This document shows, in pieces, positions 1-7,460 of a DNA stretch of 39,953 nt. The position numbers and the translations under genes are program-made. This stretch comes from Bacteroidales bacterium (lineage in GTDB: Bacteria > Bacteroidota > Bacteroidia > Bacteroidales > F082): the NCBI GenBank assembly GCA_017466405.1, contig JAFTUF010000015.1, positions 1-39,953 of the forward strand, read 5' to 3'. The notes below the pieces were generated by a model that saw only the letters and a list, made by a program, of their open reading frames with translations, was not told the DNA's origin and did not search any database. Position 1 is the stretch's first letter; each line of letters opens with the position of its first letter.

Positions 1-1074
1 AGGGAAATCCAAGGTGTAAAGCCTCAGTTCCCTGTCATAGCCTTTTATCGTGAGATAACCGCTCTGATACAGAACAGGTATCGGATTGTCTACATTAAGT
101 TGTATGCTGTCTAAAGTCGTTGCCGAGGCTTCGTATCCCGACAGATTTTCCAGCTTAAAGTCGAACTTTTTCAGCAATTCCACAAGATATGTCGGTGTTC
201 CTGTGCTGAACCAGTAACTTCTGTATTCCCTTTTGGACAGTGTATTCAAAACGCTGAACGGATTGTAAACGCCCCTTGCTCTTTCGCTAAAATGGTATCC
301 GTCGTAACGTTTTTTCAATTCTTTATATGCGTCTTCTTTCGACTGATTGTTGTGCTCGGCTAATATTGCGATTTCATCATCAAAGACATCGTGAAGTTCC
401 TCTTCGGATATACCGCATATATCGGAGTATTCCGAATCCATTGAAATATCATTGAGATTATTCAAATCGCTGAACACGCTAACTTTACTAAACTTGGTGA
501 CACCTGTCAGAAGCACGAACCTCAAGTCGCCGTCAGCACTCTTCAATGTCCCGTAGAAAGCCTTCAGCATGTTGCGTAACTGTATCTGCAACTCCTCGTT
601 GCCAATAGCCTGAAGCATAGGTTTGTCGTATTCGTCAATAAGAACAACAACATTACGGCCTGTCTTCTGTTTGGCAGCTCTTATTACTGCAAGAAAACGA
701 CGGGAAAGACTCTCGTTATTGCCTTCTTCAGAACCATATAACTTTTCCCATCCGCGGAGATACGTATCTAAGATGTTGTTCAACTCATCTGTTGTCGCGT
801 AACGTTCCGCATTTAAATCAATATGTAAAACAGGATGCTCAAACCAATCTTTTTCCAACTTCTCTATGGCAAGACCCTCGAACAAATGCTTCTTTCCCTC
901 GAAATAAGCCTCTATTGTTGACATAAGCAAACTCTTCCCGAAACGACGAGGACGACTAAGGAAGAAATAAGTCCCATTGGAAACCATGCGATGTATATGA
1001 TTAGTTTTATCAACATAAACCCATCCCTCTTCACGCAGTTTCTCAAATTGTTGTATGCCTATAGGATATTTCAT
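1..1074 (-). CDS. AAA-ATPase-like / PD-(D/E)XK family protein (partial)
   Basis: Reading leftwards from an ATG at 1072-1074, the frame stays open for 358 codons to the window edge, so the C-terminus is missing. The N-terminus has the 'P-I-G-I-Q-Q-F-E-K-L' and 'Y-V-D-K-T' pattern of the large Bacteroidota AAA-ATPase-like family (PF09820 type). A P-loop RPRRFGKSLL lies at residues 41-50, a Walker B stretch VVVLIDEYDKP at about 142-152, and a sensor-like TGVTKFSKVS follows. Family members normally end in a PD-(D/E)XK nuclease-like domain, which would lie off the edge. The cellular role of the family is not established; it is very multicopy in gut Bacteroidales and often found beside mobile or toxin-antitoxin-like genes, as here. 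A heptamer repeat array fills the gap to the MNT gene upstream. Confidence 0.85.
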   Translation of the reverse strand, partial: MKYPIGIQQFEKLREEGWVYVDKTNHIHRMVSNGTYFFLSRPRRFGKSLLMSTIEAYFEGKKHLFEGLAIEKLEKDWFEHPVLHIDLNAERYATTDELNNILDTYLRGWEKLYGSEEGNNESLSRRFLAVIRAAKQKTGRNVVVLIDEYDKPMLQAIGNEELQIQLRNMLKAFYGTLKSADGDLRFVLLTGVTKFSKVSVFSDLNNLNDISMDSEYSDICGISEEELHDVFDDEIAILAEHNNQSKEDAYKELKKRYDGYHFSERARGVYNPFSVLNTLSKREYRSYWFSTGTPTYLVELLKKFDFKLENLSGYEASATTLDSIQLNVDNPIPVLYQSGYLTIKGYDRELRLYTLDFP

Positions 1075-1075
1075 T

Positions 1076-1155
1076 TTTAAAGTTTAAAGTTTATAGTTCA
1101 GAGTTAATAGTTTATAGTAGTTTTAAAGTTGAGAGTTGGAAGTTTGTAAGTTTAT
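1076..1155. repeat. Heptamer array, family A (copy 1)
   Basis: Degenerate tandem 7-mers of the type TTTAAAG, TTTATAG, TTCAGAG, TTAATAG, followed by TAG and TTGAGAG, TTGGAAG units. Nearly the same array recurs at 1855-1924, 4078-4150 and, inverted, 11716-11788. This copy has one extra TTTATAG unit compared with the copy at 1855. It has stop codons in every frame and occurs only between genes. Confidence 0.85.
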
Positions 1156-1163
1156 TTTGTAGA

Positions 1164-1178
1164 GATGTCATTGACATC
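1164..1178. repeat. Small palindrome (family F) after the MNT gene
   Basis: GATGTC-ATT-GACATC is a perfect 6-bp inverted repeat preceded by TTGTAGA. The same TTGTAGAGA-type lead-in begins the hairpins at 12259 and, in inverse orientation, ends the one at 25562, so this looks like a short member of one palindromic repeat family. It lies just downstream of the MNT stop codon and could also act on transcript ends. Confidence 0.5.
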
Positions 1179-1188
1179 AACTTTTATA

Positions 1189-1485
1189 TCAAATTTTAAC
1201 TCCACACTTTAATATTTCGTCAAACAAAGGTGATGGATGTTGTCTATTGACAAGAACTGGTTCTATGTACGAACTGACCTTTCGGGTTGCACGCCACAAT
1301 TTGGTCATAACAGATAATACATCTTCTGTGATATTGTCAACGACAACAGCAATATCAATATCGCTTTGTTCTGTTGCACAATCCTTACTGTAAGAACCAT
1401 ACATATACACATCAACAACAGTCATCTGGTCACAAATAACCTCCTTATATTGGCGTGCTAATTTTAAAGCTTGTCCTTTATCCAT
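1189..1485 (-). CDS. MNT-type nucleotidyltransferase domain protein
   Basis: A 98-residue minimal nucleotidyltransferase of the MNT class. The signature is GSYSK at residues 30-34 followed by SDIDIAVV at 41-48, giving the GS...DxD metal-binding pattern. In HEPN/MNT modules, MNT proteins act as antitoxins, and some AMPylate the partner HEPN ribonuclease. The longer frame to 1524 would start with TTG inside the HEPN gene; I chose the ATG at 1485, which has a purine-rich AAAGAAG upstream and overlaps the HEPN gene by 22 bp. The overlap and the order HEPN then MNT suggest translational coupling. Whether the pair is an active toxin-antitoxin system cannot be told from sequence. Confidence 0.85.
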   Translation of the reverse strand: MDKGQALKLARQYKEVICDQMTVVDVYMYGSYSKDCATEQSDIDIAVVVDNITEDVLSVMTKLWRATRKVSSYIEPVLVNRQHPSPLFDEILKCGVKI

Positions 1486-1847
1486 ACGAATATCTTCTTT
1501 GTTGTTTCTACAATATAACGACAACGTTCTGCTGTTAATGTTTTAAATAACTCATCTTTATACGACGGATATCGTGCCTCTATATTGAGAGGCATCATCA
1601 TATCTATGAAGTCCAGTTGCTCCTCAGTCATCAATTTATCCAAACCACACCCTTCATTTAACCTTATCAAATTATGAATATAAGGTGGTTCTGTGGTTAA
1701 ATTAGCATTCCAATAAGCCTTAATACCCTTTTCTATAACTTGATGACACATAAACCCCACATACAACCATCTCTTTGTCTCGAACATAGCCTCTGCAGTA
1801 ACAAGATCATATTCTGCCAAATCAATCCAATAACGTACTTTATCCAT
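1464..1847 (-). CDS. HEPN domain protein (partner of MNT)
   Basis: A 127-residue, mostly helical HEPN domain protein (PF05168 type). Recognisable landmarks are the helix FMCHQVIEKGIKA at residues 32-44, YIHNL at 56-60, and ARYPSY at 91-96, which is typical of the group next to MNT genes. Active HEPN ribonuclease toxins carry an Rx4-6H motif; I do not see one, so toxicity is uncertain and it may be a binding partner instead. An in-frame TTG three codons upstream is possible, but the ATG at 1847 is preferred. It is the upstream gene of the HEPN/MNT pair and follows rfbB by 148 bases that are largely a family A repeat array. No promoter box is obvious, so read-through from rfbB is possible. Confidence 0.83.
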   Translation of the reverse strand: MDKVRYWIDLAEYDLVTAEAMFETKRWLYVGFMCHQVIEKGIKAYWNANLTTEPPYIHNLIRLNEGCGLDKLMTEEQLDFIDMMMPLNIEARYPSYKDELFKTLTAERCRYIVETTKKIFVWIKDKL

Positions 1848-1854
1848 GTTCTTC

Positions 1855-1924
1855 AAAGTTTAAAGTTCAGAGTTAATAGTTTATAGTAGTTCTAAAGTTG
1901 AGAGTTGGAAGTTTATAAGTTTAT
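1855..1924. repeat. Heptamer array, family A (copy 2)
   Basis: Almost identical to the array at 1076-1155 but lacking one TTTATAG heptamer near its start. It lies directly upstream of the HEPN start codon. Confidence 0.85.
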
Positions 1925-1995
1925 CTTGTGGAAACGCATCAGAATTTCAATATTATATAAGAAAACGAGACACATCTTTTGTTTAAAGTCGGGGT

Positions 1996-3180
1996 CTATA
2001 AATTTTCAGTTTTCAACTTTCCATTCGAATGGTACATCTCCTCATAATATTTCTCATACTCGCCACTTGTGACGTTATCCATCCATTCCTGGTTGTCTAA
2101 GTACCAGCGGACTGTCTTTTCAATACCTTCTTCAAACTGCAACGATGGTTCCCAGCATAATTCCTTCTGTAACTTAGTAGAGTCTATTGCATAACGTGCA
2201 TCGTGACCTAATCTGTCGGTGACGTATGTGATAAGATCTAATGATGTGCCTTCTGGGTTACCAAGGATTCTGTCAACCGTTTTAATCATCACCTTAATCA
2301 AGTCGATGTTTTTCCATTCGTTGAAACCACCGATATTGTATGTCTCCGCCACTTTTCCTTCATGGAAAATCAAATCTATCGCTCTTGCGTGGTCTTCAAC
2401 ATATAACCAGTCGCGGACGTTCTCACCCTTACCATAAACCGGCAACGGCTTACGATGACGTATATTATTAATAAATAAAGGTATTAACTTTTCAGGGAAC
2501 TGATACGGTCCGTAATTGTTAGAACAGTTTGTCACTATTGTCGGCATTCCGTATGTGTCGTGATATGCTCTTACGAAATGGTCGCTACTTGCCTTAGCTG
2601 CTGAATATGGTGAGTGAGGATTGTATTTTGTTGTTTCGTAGAAGAACTCATCACCGTAAGCTTTATGACCTTCAGAAGAAGCCACAGTCTTAAATGGAGG
2701 TTCTATTCCTTCTGGATGATTCATTGCGAGAGCACCATAGACTTCGTCGGTGGAAATATGATAGAATCGGCATTGAGCCGCGAGCTGTGAGCCGTGAGCT
2801 ACTTGGTACGGAACTGGTTGACTTTCCCAGTACAATTTCGCTGCTTGAAGCAGACTTAAAGTTCCCATTACGTTTGTCTTTGCAAAGGTGAATGGGTCTT
2901 TTATACTTCTATCGACATGCGACTCAGCTGCGAGGTGAATGATTCCATCAACTTTTTCGTCTTGCATAAGCTGATAGAAATTCTCGAAATCGCAGATGTC
3001 CATCTTCACGAACTTGTAATTAGGCTTGTCTTCTATATCCTTGAGATTTGCCAAATTACCAGCGTAAGTGAGTTTGTCTAAGTTGATTATGTTATATTCT
3101 GGATATTTGTTTACGAATAATCTTACGACATGGTTTCCAATGAAACCTGCGCCACCTGTTATAACTATACTACGTCTCAT
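1996..3180 (-). CDS. rfbB: dTDP-glucose 4,6-dehydratase
   Basis: Converts dTDP-glucose to dTDP-4-keto-6-deoxyglucose, the second step towards dTDP-rhamnose and related sugars for LPS or capsule. An extended SDR enzyme: NAD-binding GGAGFIG at residues 9-15, active-site T144-D145-E146, and YSAAK with Tyr192 and Lys196. The stretch 150-180 (AMNHPEGIEPPF) matches the longer Bacteroidota form. At residues 120-138 there is an insertion of roughly eight residues compared with the E. coli enzyme; codons 127-136 (VAHGSQLAAQ) are encoded exactly by a family C heptamer array. The site is a loop just before the conserved HISTDEVYG strand, so activity is probably kept. It lies 10 bases after rfbA, in one operon with it. 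rfbC and rfbD are not in this window. Confidence 0.96.
   Translation of the reverse strand: MRRSIVITGGAGFIGNHVVRLFVNKYPEYNIINLDKLTYAGNLANLKDIEDKPNYKFVKMDICDFENFYQLMQDEKVDGIIHLAAESHVDRSIKDPFTFAKTNVMGTLSLLQAAKLYWESQPVPYQVAHGSQLAAQCRFYHISTDEVYGALAMNHPEGIEPPFKTVASSEGHKAYGDEFFYETTKYNPHSPYSAAKASSDHFVRAYHDTYGMPTIVTNCSNNYGPYQFPEKLIPLFINNIRHRKPLPVYGKGENVRDWLYVEDHARAIDLIFHEGKVAETYNIGGFNEWKNIDLIKVMIKTVDRILGNPEGTSLDLITYVTDRLGHDARYAIDSTKLQKELCWEPSLQFEEGIEKTVRWYLDNQEWMDNVTSGEYEKYYEEMYHSNGKLKTENL
2774..2802. repeat. Heptamer array, family C, inside rfbB
   Basis: On the coding (minus) strand four 7-mers follow each other: AGCTCAC, GGCTCAC, AGCTCGC, GGCTCAA. They encode rfbB residues 127-136. The same repeat type is found inside the metal-efflux adaptor gene at 12615-12645, on its coding strand too. 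Confidence 0.85.
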
Positions 3181-3190
3181 CGTTGTAAAA

Positions 3191-4066
3191 TTATTCGTTT
3201 ATCAATTTAAGTAAGTACTGACCATACTGATTTTTTATCATCGGTTGTGCCAGTTCTTGCATTTTCTCTTTTGAAATCCAACCTTGTGTATATGCTATCT
3301 CTTCCAAACAAGCGACTTTAAGTCCGGTACGTTTTTCTAGGACTTCGATATATGTTGAAGCTTCAGCGAGAGAGTCGTGAGTTCCTGTGTCGAGCCATGC
3401 GAATCCGCGGTCGAAGACCTGCACTTTGAGTTCTCCACTGTTGAGGAAAGCCTGATTCACTGATGTTATCTCGAGTTCACCTCTTGCCGAAGGTTTTACA
3501 TTCTTTGCAATCTCAACGACTTTGTTAGGGTAGAAGTAAAGCCCTACAACAGCATAGTTAGACTTTGGATTCTTAGGTTTCTCTTCTATAGATACACAAT
3601 TGCCGTCTTTGTCAAACTCAGCCACGCCATAACGCTCTGGATCATTGACCCAATAACCGAAGACAGTAGCCTTGTTATTCTGCTCAGCATCAGCAACTGC
3701 ATTTTTTAACTGTGTTGATAAGCCTGCGCCTTGGAAAATATTATCACCTAAGACAAGACAAGCGCAATCGTCACCGATAAATTCTTCGCCAATGATGAAA
3801 GCCTGTGCGAGACCATCTGGTGAAGGCTGTTCTGCATAACTGAAGTTAACGCCATAATCGGAGCCATCGCCGAGCAAGCGCTTGAAACTTGGAAGATCCT
3901 GCGGTGTAGATATAATCAATATATCACGTATCCCAGCCATCATCAAGACCGAAATCGGATAATATACCATAGGTTTATCGAAAATAGGAAGCAACTGCTT
4001 GCTGATACCCTTTGTTATCGGGTAAAGACGAGTGCCAGAACCACCTGCTAAAACGATACCTTTCAT
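3191..4066 (-). CDS. rfbA: Glucose-1-phosphate thymidylyltransferase
   Basis: Makes dTDP-glucose from dTTP and glucose-1-phosphate, feeding RfbB. The 291-residue length is standard. The nucleotide-binding signature GGSGTRLYP is at residues 8-16 with [15 protein letters not shown] at 19-33. The sugar-binding region with [19 protein letters not shown] and the C-terminal ARGELEIT are intact. The gene directly precedes rfbB (10-base gap). A family A heptamer array fills the space to the AbiEii-like gene upstream. Cytoplasmic enzyme. Confidence 0.97.
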   Translation of the reverse strand: MKGIVLAGGSGTRLYPITKGISKQLLPIFDKPMVYYPISVLMMAGIRDILIISTPQDLPSFKRLLGDGSDYGVNFSYAEQPSPDGLAQAFIIGEEFIGDDCACLVLGDNIFQGAGLSTQLKNAVADAEQNNKATVFGYWVNDPERYGVAEFDKDGNCVSIEEKPKNPKSNYAVVGLYFYPNKVVEIAKNVKPSARGELEITSVNQAFLNSGELKVQVFDRGFAWLDTGTHDSLAEASTYIEVLEKRTGLKVACLEEIAYTQGWISKEKMQELAQPMIKNQYGQYLLKLINE

Positions 4067-4077
4067 GATATATGATT

Positions 4078-4150
4078 TTTAAAGTTTAAAGTTCAGAGTT
4101 AAAAGTTTAGAGTAGTTTGAAAGTTGAGAGTTGGAAGTTTATAAGTTTAT
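4078..4150. repeat. Heptamer array, family A (copy 3)
   Basis: Same order of 7-mers as copies 1 and 2 (TTTAAAG, TTCAGAG, TTAAAAG, TTTAGAG, then TTGAGAG, TTGGAAG), with scattered substitutions. Lies between the AbiEii-like gene and rfbA. Confidence 0.85.
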
Positions 4151-4161
4151 TTGAATTGAAG

Positions 4162-4770
4162 TCAACAAACTTGTATCTCTCTTAAAATTCTATTTTTAAC
4201 ATCTTTCCACGATTTTTCTTTTATCATAAATGGTAGAGGATCACGCTCCGCATCGTCAAAATACACCAGACTTTTCATTGCCATAAACCGTGACGCCTCT
4301 GAATATTTCATTTCGTAGAAACTTAATATCTCATCTAAAGAAAATATATCTAACAAAAATGCTAAATCTATAAAGTCCTTTTTGGTTCCTCTCCCTATGA
4401 TTGCTGTTATCTTCATCGCTGCAATATCCTTAATATCAGCAAGTCTAAGATTATCTTCAACAAACATTGGTTCCATCCAAGGATATTTGTAATTTACAAT
4501 ATCTAATTTAACTCCGTTCAGCTGATAAACATGAATATTCTTACTTTCTTTAAGAATTTTCAAATCGCCCAAATCAGATAACTCATCAACCAATTCATAA
4601 TGCTCACAATTTATTGCACCAAACAAATCAATATCAATAGATTTACGATGACCGATTTGTAATGCTAAAGAAGTTCCTCCCACCAATCGTGTTTCTGATA
4701 AAAGCGGGATTTCTTGCAACTGCTTCAATAATTCCAATGTTGCTGGTTCGATTGTCTCGTAATGTAACAT
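4162..4770 (-). CDS. AbiEii/AbiGii-like nucleotidyltransferase
   Basis: A 202-residue protein of the AbiEii/AbiGii toxin family (PF08843 type). The N-terminus MLHYETIEPATLELL and the signature GGTSLALQ (residues 31-38) followed by HRKSIDIDLF (41-50) are characteristic of this nucleotidyltransferase fold. Family members act as type IV toxins or abortive-infection factors; some transfer nucleotides to tRNA. The start codon lies inside the 3' end of the upstream DUF6922-like gene (46-base overlap), which argues for coupled translation and for a two-gene module. It has no classical AbiEi antitoxin neighbour; the DUF6922-like protein takes that position, as is common in Bacteroidota. Confidence 0.85.
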   Translation of the reverse strand: MLHYETIEPATLELLKQLQEIPLLSETRLVGGTSLALQIGHRKSIDIDLFGAINCEHYELVDELSDLGDLKILKESKNIHVYQLNGVKLDIVNYKYPWMEPMFVEDNLRLADIKDIAAMKITAIIGRGTKKDFIDLAFLLDIFSLDEILSFYEMKYSEASRFMAMKSLVYFDDAERDPLPFMIKEKSWKDVKNRILREIQVC

Positions 4771-5012
4771 CTGAAATTTTCTTTCGGAGTTTTGGTAATT
4801 GCAGATATATACGCTAATGCTTTGGGGTCCAAACTACGAAATTGCAATGCCAAAGACAATATACGCGATATTCCGTAATATGAAAGTATATAGTTCCAAT
4901 CTTCCAAGCTGCCATATTCAAGAACACGTTGTACTATAAAAGACGCATGTTCCTCTATGTCAATATTGTCTGGATTTACATCCCAAAAAAGATTCGAAGA
5001 GAATTCTTTCAT
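4725..5012 (-). CDS. DUF6922-like small protein, candidate antitoxin
   Basis: A 95-residue protein starting MKEFSSNLFWDVNPDNIDIEEHA; the pattern 'LFWD...hIVQRVLEYGSLEDW...YYG' matches the small family usually found upstream of AbiEii-like genes in Bacteroidota, named DUF6922 as I remember it. The role as antitoxin or partner is inferred from gene order and overlap only. A TTG-started version to 5051 would add 13 residues; the ATG at 5012 fits the family start better. A family B heptamer array lies at 5055-5083 just upstream. Confidence 0.75.
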   Translation of the reverse strand: MKEFSSNLFWDVNPDNIDIEEHASFIVQRVLEYGSLEDWNYILSYYGISRILSLALQFRSLDPKALAYISAITKTPKENFRCYITRQSNQQHWNY

Positions 5013-5054
5013 ATTAAAAAAATTATCTGTTTTCAGCCTATTGCTCAACAAAAC

Positions 5055-5083
5055 CTGTTGACTGTTGTCCGTTGTCTGTTGAC
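5055..5083. repeat. Heptamer array, family B (copy 1)
   Basis: On the minus strand: GTCAACA, GACAACG, GACAACA, GTCAACA. The same 7-mer type recurs at 12462, 19116 and 29126. Here it sits in the leader of the DUF6922-like gene. Confidence 0.8.
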
Positions 5084-5191
5084 ATTTACTTACAGCTTCG
5101 CCCTTTCACTCACATGAAAAAATATATTATATTGTAAATCAATATTTTCTCCTATGTAAGTTAAGACTATATTTCCTCAAAATGCTTATGG

Positions 5192-5199
5192 CAAATATA
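5192..5199 (-). promoter_or_regulatory. Candidate -7 box upstream of DUF6922/AbiEii/rfb genes
   Basis: Minus-strand TATATTTG followed by CC, fitting the Bacteroidota TAnnTTTG consensus; 180 bases before the DUF6922 ATG. Confidence 0.4.
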
Positions 5200-5375
5200 T
5201 GAAATTTTATCCCCAAATGAAAATCTTACAAGAAAAATCTTTCTAAAAAAGGAACTCTCTATGTAATATATTATGCATACTCAAGGTATCGCTATAATAT
5301 GATTTTCTCAATGTGTTGATAATTAGCACTATATAAAACACTTAATAAATAACAATATTAACCCTAAACAACTTA

Positions 5376-5383
5376 CAAAGATA
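5376..5383 (-). promoter_or_regulatory. Second candidate -7 box, same direction
   Basis: Minus-strand TATCTTTG matches TAnnTTTG. It would give a leader of about 360 bases, so it is the less likely of the two unless the AT-rich stretch has a function. Confidence 0.35.
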
Positions 5384-5492
5384 CAACCTTTCCCAAAATA
5401 TTTAAAGTATAAATCCAATTTTTTAAGAGAAATTTCGTAATCAAAAGATACAATCGCCATATACCGCCTGTTCCTTTATAAACATCCGAAAT

Positions 5493-5520
5493 GATAAACT
5501 CTCAACTCCTAAACTTTACA
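5493..5520. repeat. Short family A heptamer remnant, inverted
   Basis: On the minus strand AGTTTAG, GAGTTGA, GAGTTTA-like words; a short, inverted version of family A beside the argF terminator. Confidence 0.5.
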
Positions 5521-5521
5521 C

Positions 5522-5555
5522 AAAAAAACTCCGAGCATCATAATGATACCCGGAG
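5522..5555 (-). terminator. Rho-independent terminator of argF
   Basis: On the minus strand a hairpin CTCCGGGTATCAT / ATGATGCTCGGAG (11 pairs, two mismatches) ends in seven T. It begins 31 bases after the argF stop codon. Confidence 0.85.
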
Positions 5556-5585
5556 CTGATATAAATTAAATATTATTTTCTAGAA

Positions 5586-6587
5586 TCAGTCACCTAATGT
5601 TGCTACCATAACAGCTTTGATGGTGTGCATTCTGTTTTCTGCTTCGTCGAAAACGATTGAGTTTTCTGATTCGAAAACTTCTTCAGTAACTTCGATACCA
5701 TCGAGACCGAATTGTTTGTTAACGTCACGGCCGACTTGTGTTTCCAAGTTGTGGTAAGCTGGCAAGCAGTGCATGAATTTACATTTTGGATTGCCGGTCA
5801 TCTTCATCATTTCGCCGTTTACTTGGTAAGGTTTCAACATGCTGATACGTTGAGCCCATACTTCTGCTGGTTCGCCCATTGATACCCAAACGTCTGTGTA
5901 TAAGAAGTCGCAGCCTTTAACGCCTTCTTCAACATTGTCGGTAACTGTAACTGTAGCACCTGTTTCTTTAGCGATTTCTTTACATGTTGCAACGAGTTCT
6001 GCATCTGGTTGTAATTCTTTTGGAGCGACGATTCTTACGTCCATGCCCATCTTGGCGCCACCGACCATCAAAGAGTTACCCATATTGAAACGAGCGTCGC
6101 CAACGTAAGCGAAAGTAACTTTGTTCAAAGGTTTGTCTGTGTGTTCCGACATTGTCAAGAAGTCAGCCAAGATTTGTGTTGGGTGGAATTCGTTTGTCAA
6201 ACCGTTCCATACTGGTACGCCAGCGTATTTTGCCAATTCTTCAACTGTTGCTTGGTCGAAGCCACGATATTCGATACCGTCGTACATACGTCCCAAAACG
6301 CGAGCTGTATCTTTCATTGATTCTTTAACACCGATTTGTGAACCTGAAGGTCCTAAGTATGTTGCGTGAGCGCCTTGGTCGTAAGCAGCTACTTCGAAAG
6401 CGCAGCGTGTACGTGTTGATGTCTTTTCGAAAATCAAGGCGATGTTCTTGCCTTTTAATCTTTGTTGTTCTGTACCAGCATATTTAGCGCGTTTGAGGTC
6501 GCGAGCCAAGTCCAAAAAATATTGAATTTCTTTTGGTGTGAAGTCTAATAACTTCAAAAAGCTTCTGTTTCTTAAGTTGAATGCCAT
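5586..6587 (-). CDS. argF: Ornithine carbamoyltransferase
   Basis: Transfers the carbamoyl group from carbamoyl phosphate to ornithine to give citrulline, or the reverse in arginine fermentation. Start at the ATG at 6587 gives 333 residues, matching E. coli OTC; the extra 48 upstream codons in the open frame are non-coding leader. Motifs: STRTR 57-61 (carbamoyl phosphate), HPTQ 135-138, D232 and SMGE 236-239 (ornithine), HCLP 273-276. The SMGE motif marks a true ornithine enzyme, whereas many Bacteroidota instead use N-succinyl- or N-acetylornithine carbamoyltransferase. The gene is monocistronic with its own promoter and terminator and has no arginine gene as a neighbour, so anabolic (ArgF) and catabolic (ArcB) roles cannot be separated; horizontal origin is possible. 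Confidence 0.94.
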   Translation of the reverse strand: MAFNLRNRSFLKLLDFTPKEIQYFLDLARDLKRAKYAGTEQQRLKGKNIALIFEKTSTRTRCAFEVAAYDQGAHATYLGPSGSQIGVKESMKDTARVLGRMYDGIEYRGFDQATVEELAKYAGVPVWNGLTNEFHPTQILADFLTMSEHTDKPLNKVTFAYVGDARFNMGNSLMVGGAKMGMDVRIVAPKELQPDAELVATCKEIAKETGATVTVTDNVEEGVKGCDFLYTDVWVSMGEPAEVWAQRISMLKPYQVNGEMMKMTGNPKCKFMHCLPAYHNLETQVGRDVNKQFGLDGIEVTEEVFESENSIVFDEAENRMHTIKAVMVATLGD

Positions 6588-6627
6588 AATTGTATGATTT
6601 ATTTTGTTTGTAAATTCTTTAACCCTG

Positions 6628-6662
6628 CAAAAATATGAAAATAATTTTAGAAAAAAGACAAA
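6628..6662 (-). promoter_or_regulatory. argF promoter (-33/-7)
   Basis: Minus-strand TATTTTTG at 6628-6635 fits TAnnTTTG; a TTTG lies at 6659-6662, 23 bases upstream. The predicted start gives a leader of about 35 bases. Confidence 0.6.
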
Positions 6663-6798
6663 CGCAATAAGAAATATCTTTTTATTGTAACTACACTTAA
6701 AAGTAGAAGAAATACGACGGTAAAAGAACAACCATAAAAAACGCTGTAGACGAAACAGATTTTTTTACATCACATGATTTTATAACAAATTTAATCTG

Positions 6799-6806
6799 TA
6801 CCTTTG
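6799..6806 (+). promoter_or_regulatory. Candidate -7 box of the transposase gene
   Basis: TACCTTTG followed by CA. A transcript from here would carry the palindromic repeats at 6817-6916 in its leader. Confidence 0.4.
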
Positions 6807-6816
6807 CATCAGTTAG

Positions 6817-6878
6817 CGCGCTGTAGGCGCGAAAGACTATAGGCAGGTGATGGAGAGCGAAGCTCGGAATCCCTGCAA
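6817..6878. repeat. REP-like palindromic repeat, left copy
   Basis: Begins GCGCTGTAGGCGCG (GCGC / GCGC stem around TGTAG), continues AAAGACTATAGGCAGGTG, then an inner hairpin GAGC-GAA-GCTC, and ends CCCTGCA. The right copy at 7461-7517 is the inverse of this sequence. The inner hairpin differs in sequence but not in position, as expected for a folded DNA or RNA element. Confidence 0.8.
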
Positions 6879-6900
6879 CAATAACCACAAGTAGAATCAG

Positions 6901-6916
6901 AGCGCTGTAGGCGCGA
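6901..6916. repeat. REP-like core, partial third copy
   Basis: AGCGCTGTAGGCGCGA repeats only the first part of the left copy, 18 bases before the transposase start codon. Confidence 0.7.
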
Positions 6917-6933
6917 CAGAAGGAACCAGAATT

Positions 6934-7389
6934 ATGGCAAATACATTAGTTAAAATCAATGTTCATATCATATTCCATGTCAAAAACTATGGAGTGAAAA
7001 TGAGGAATGAAGATTTGGGAAGAATTTTCTCATATATTGGAGGTATTATCAATGGCTCAGGGGGCATGCCAATTGAGATTGGAGGAATAGAAAGTCATGT
7101 TCATATCCTTACGACCTTACCAAAAAACACTTCTCTCTCAGATTTTGTTAGAATTATCAAGTCAGATAGCAGTCGATGGATAAAAACAATAAACAAACAT
7201 TACAACAAATTTTCTTGGCAAGAAGGATATGGAGCATTTTCTGTAAGCCCGGCATTAATTGATAAGACAGGTCGTTATATTCAGAATCAATCCGAACATC
7301 ATAAAACAATGACATTTCGTGATGAATATAAATCATTTCTGAAAGCATATGGGATAGAATGTGATGAAAGATATATCTTTGACGACTGA
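6934..7389 (+). CDS. IS200/REP-associated tyrosine transposase (Y1)
   Basis: A 151-residue single-domain Y1 transposase (PF01797). The HUH motif is H55-V56-H57 in ESHVHIL; the nucleophile is Tyr115 with Gln119 in YIQNQ (Y-x3-Q, a metal ligand in this family); WQEGYGAFSVS at 95-105 is typical. Enzymes of this type cut and join single-stranded DNA at hairpins. There is no tnpB accessory gene. The flanks are inverted copies of a REP-like palindrome rather than plain IS ends, which resembles REP-associated (RAYT) arrangements. The frame is complete, so the gene is probably functional. Confidence 0.9.
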   Translation: MANTLVKINVHIIFHVKNYGVKMRNEDLGRIFSYIGGIINGSGGMPIEIGGIESHVHILTTLPKNTSLSDFVRIIKSDSSRWIKTINKHYNKFSWQEGYGAFSVSPALIDKTGRYIQNQSEHHKTMTFRDEYKSFLKAYGIECDERYIFDD

Positions 7390-7422
7390 AATTTTCTTCC
7401 CATTTAATGTCTATTTACTGTC

Positions 7423-7435
7423 GTCCCTACGGGAC
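7423..7435. repeat. Small palindrome GTCCC-TAC-GGGAC
   Basis: Perfect 5-bp inverted repeat downstream of the transposase stop. It may serve as transcript end or as part of the DNA recognised by the transposase. Confidence 0.5.
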
Positions 7436-7460
7436 TTCTATTATTCTTGCACACTTTTTT

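Larger units (their letters stand above)
5084..5492. other. AT-rich gene-free stretch
   Basis: About 400 bases with no credible open frame on either strand and a clearly higher A+T content than the surrounding genes. It holds two minus-strand TAnnTTTG boxes (listed separately) that could start transcripts into the DUF6922/AbiEii/rfb genes. Nothing else was recognised; a small RNA cannot be excluded. Confidence 0.6.

Noticed and set aside
6588-6731. 48-residue N-terminal extension of ornithine carbamoyltransferase
   Set aside because: It reads through the promoter; the ATG at 6587 aligns with the known family start.
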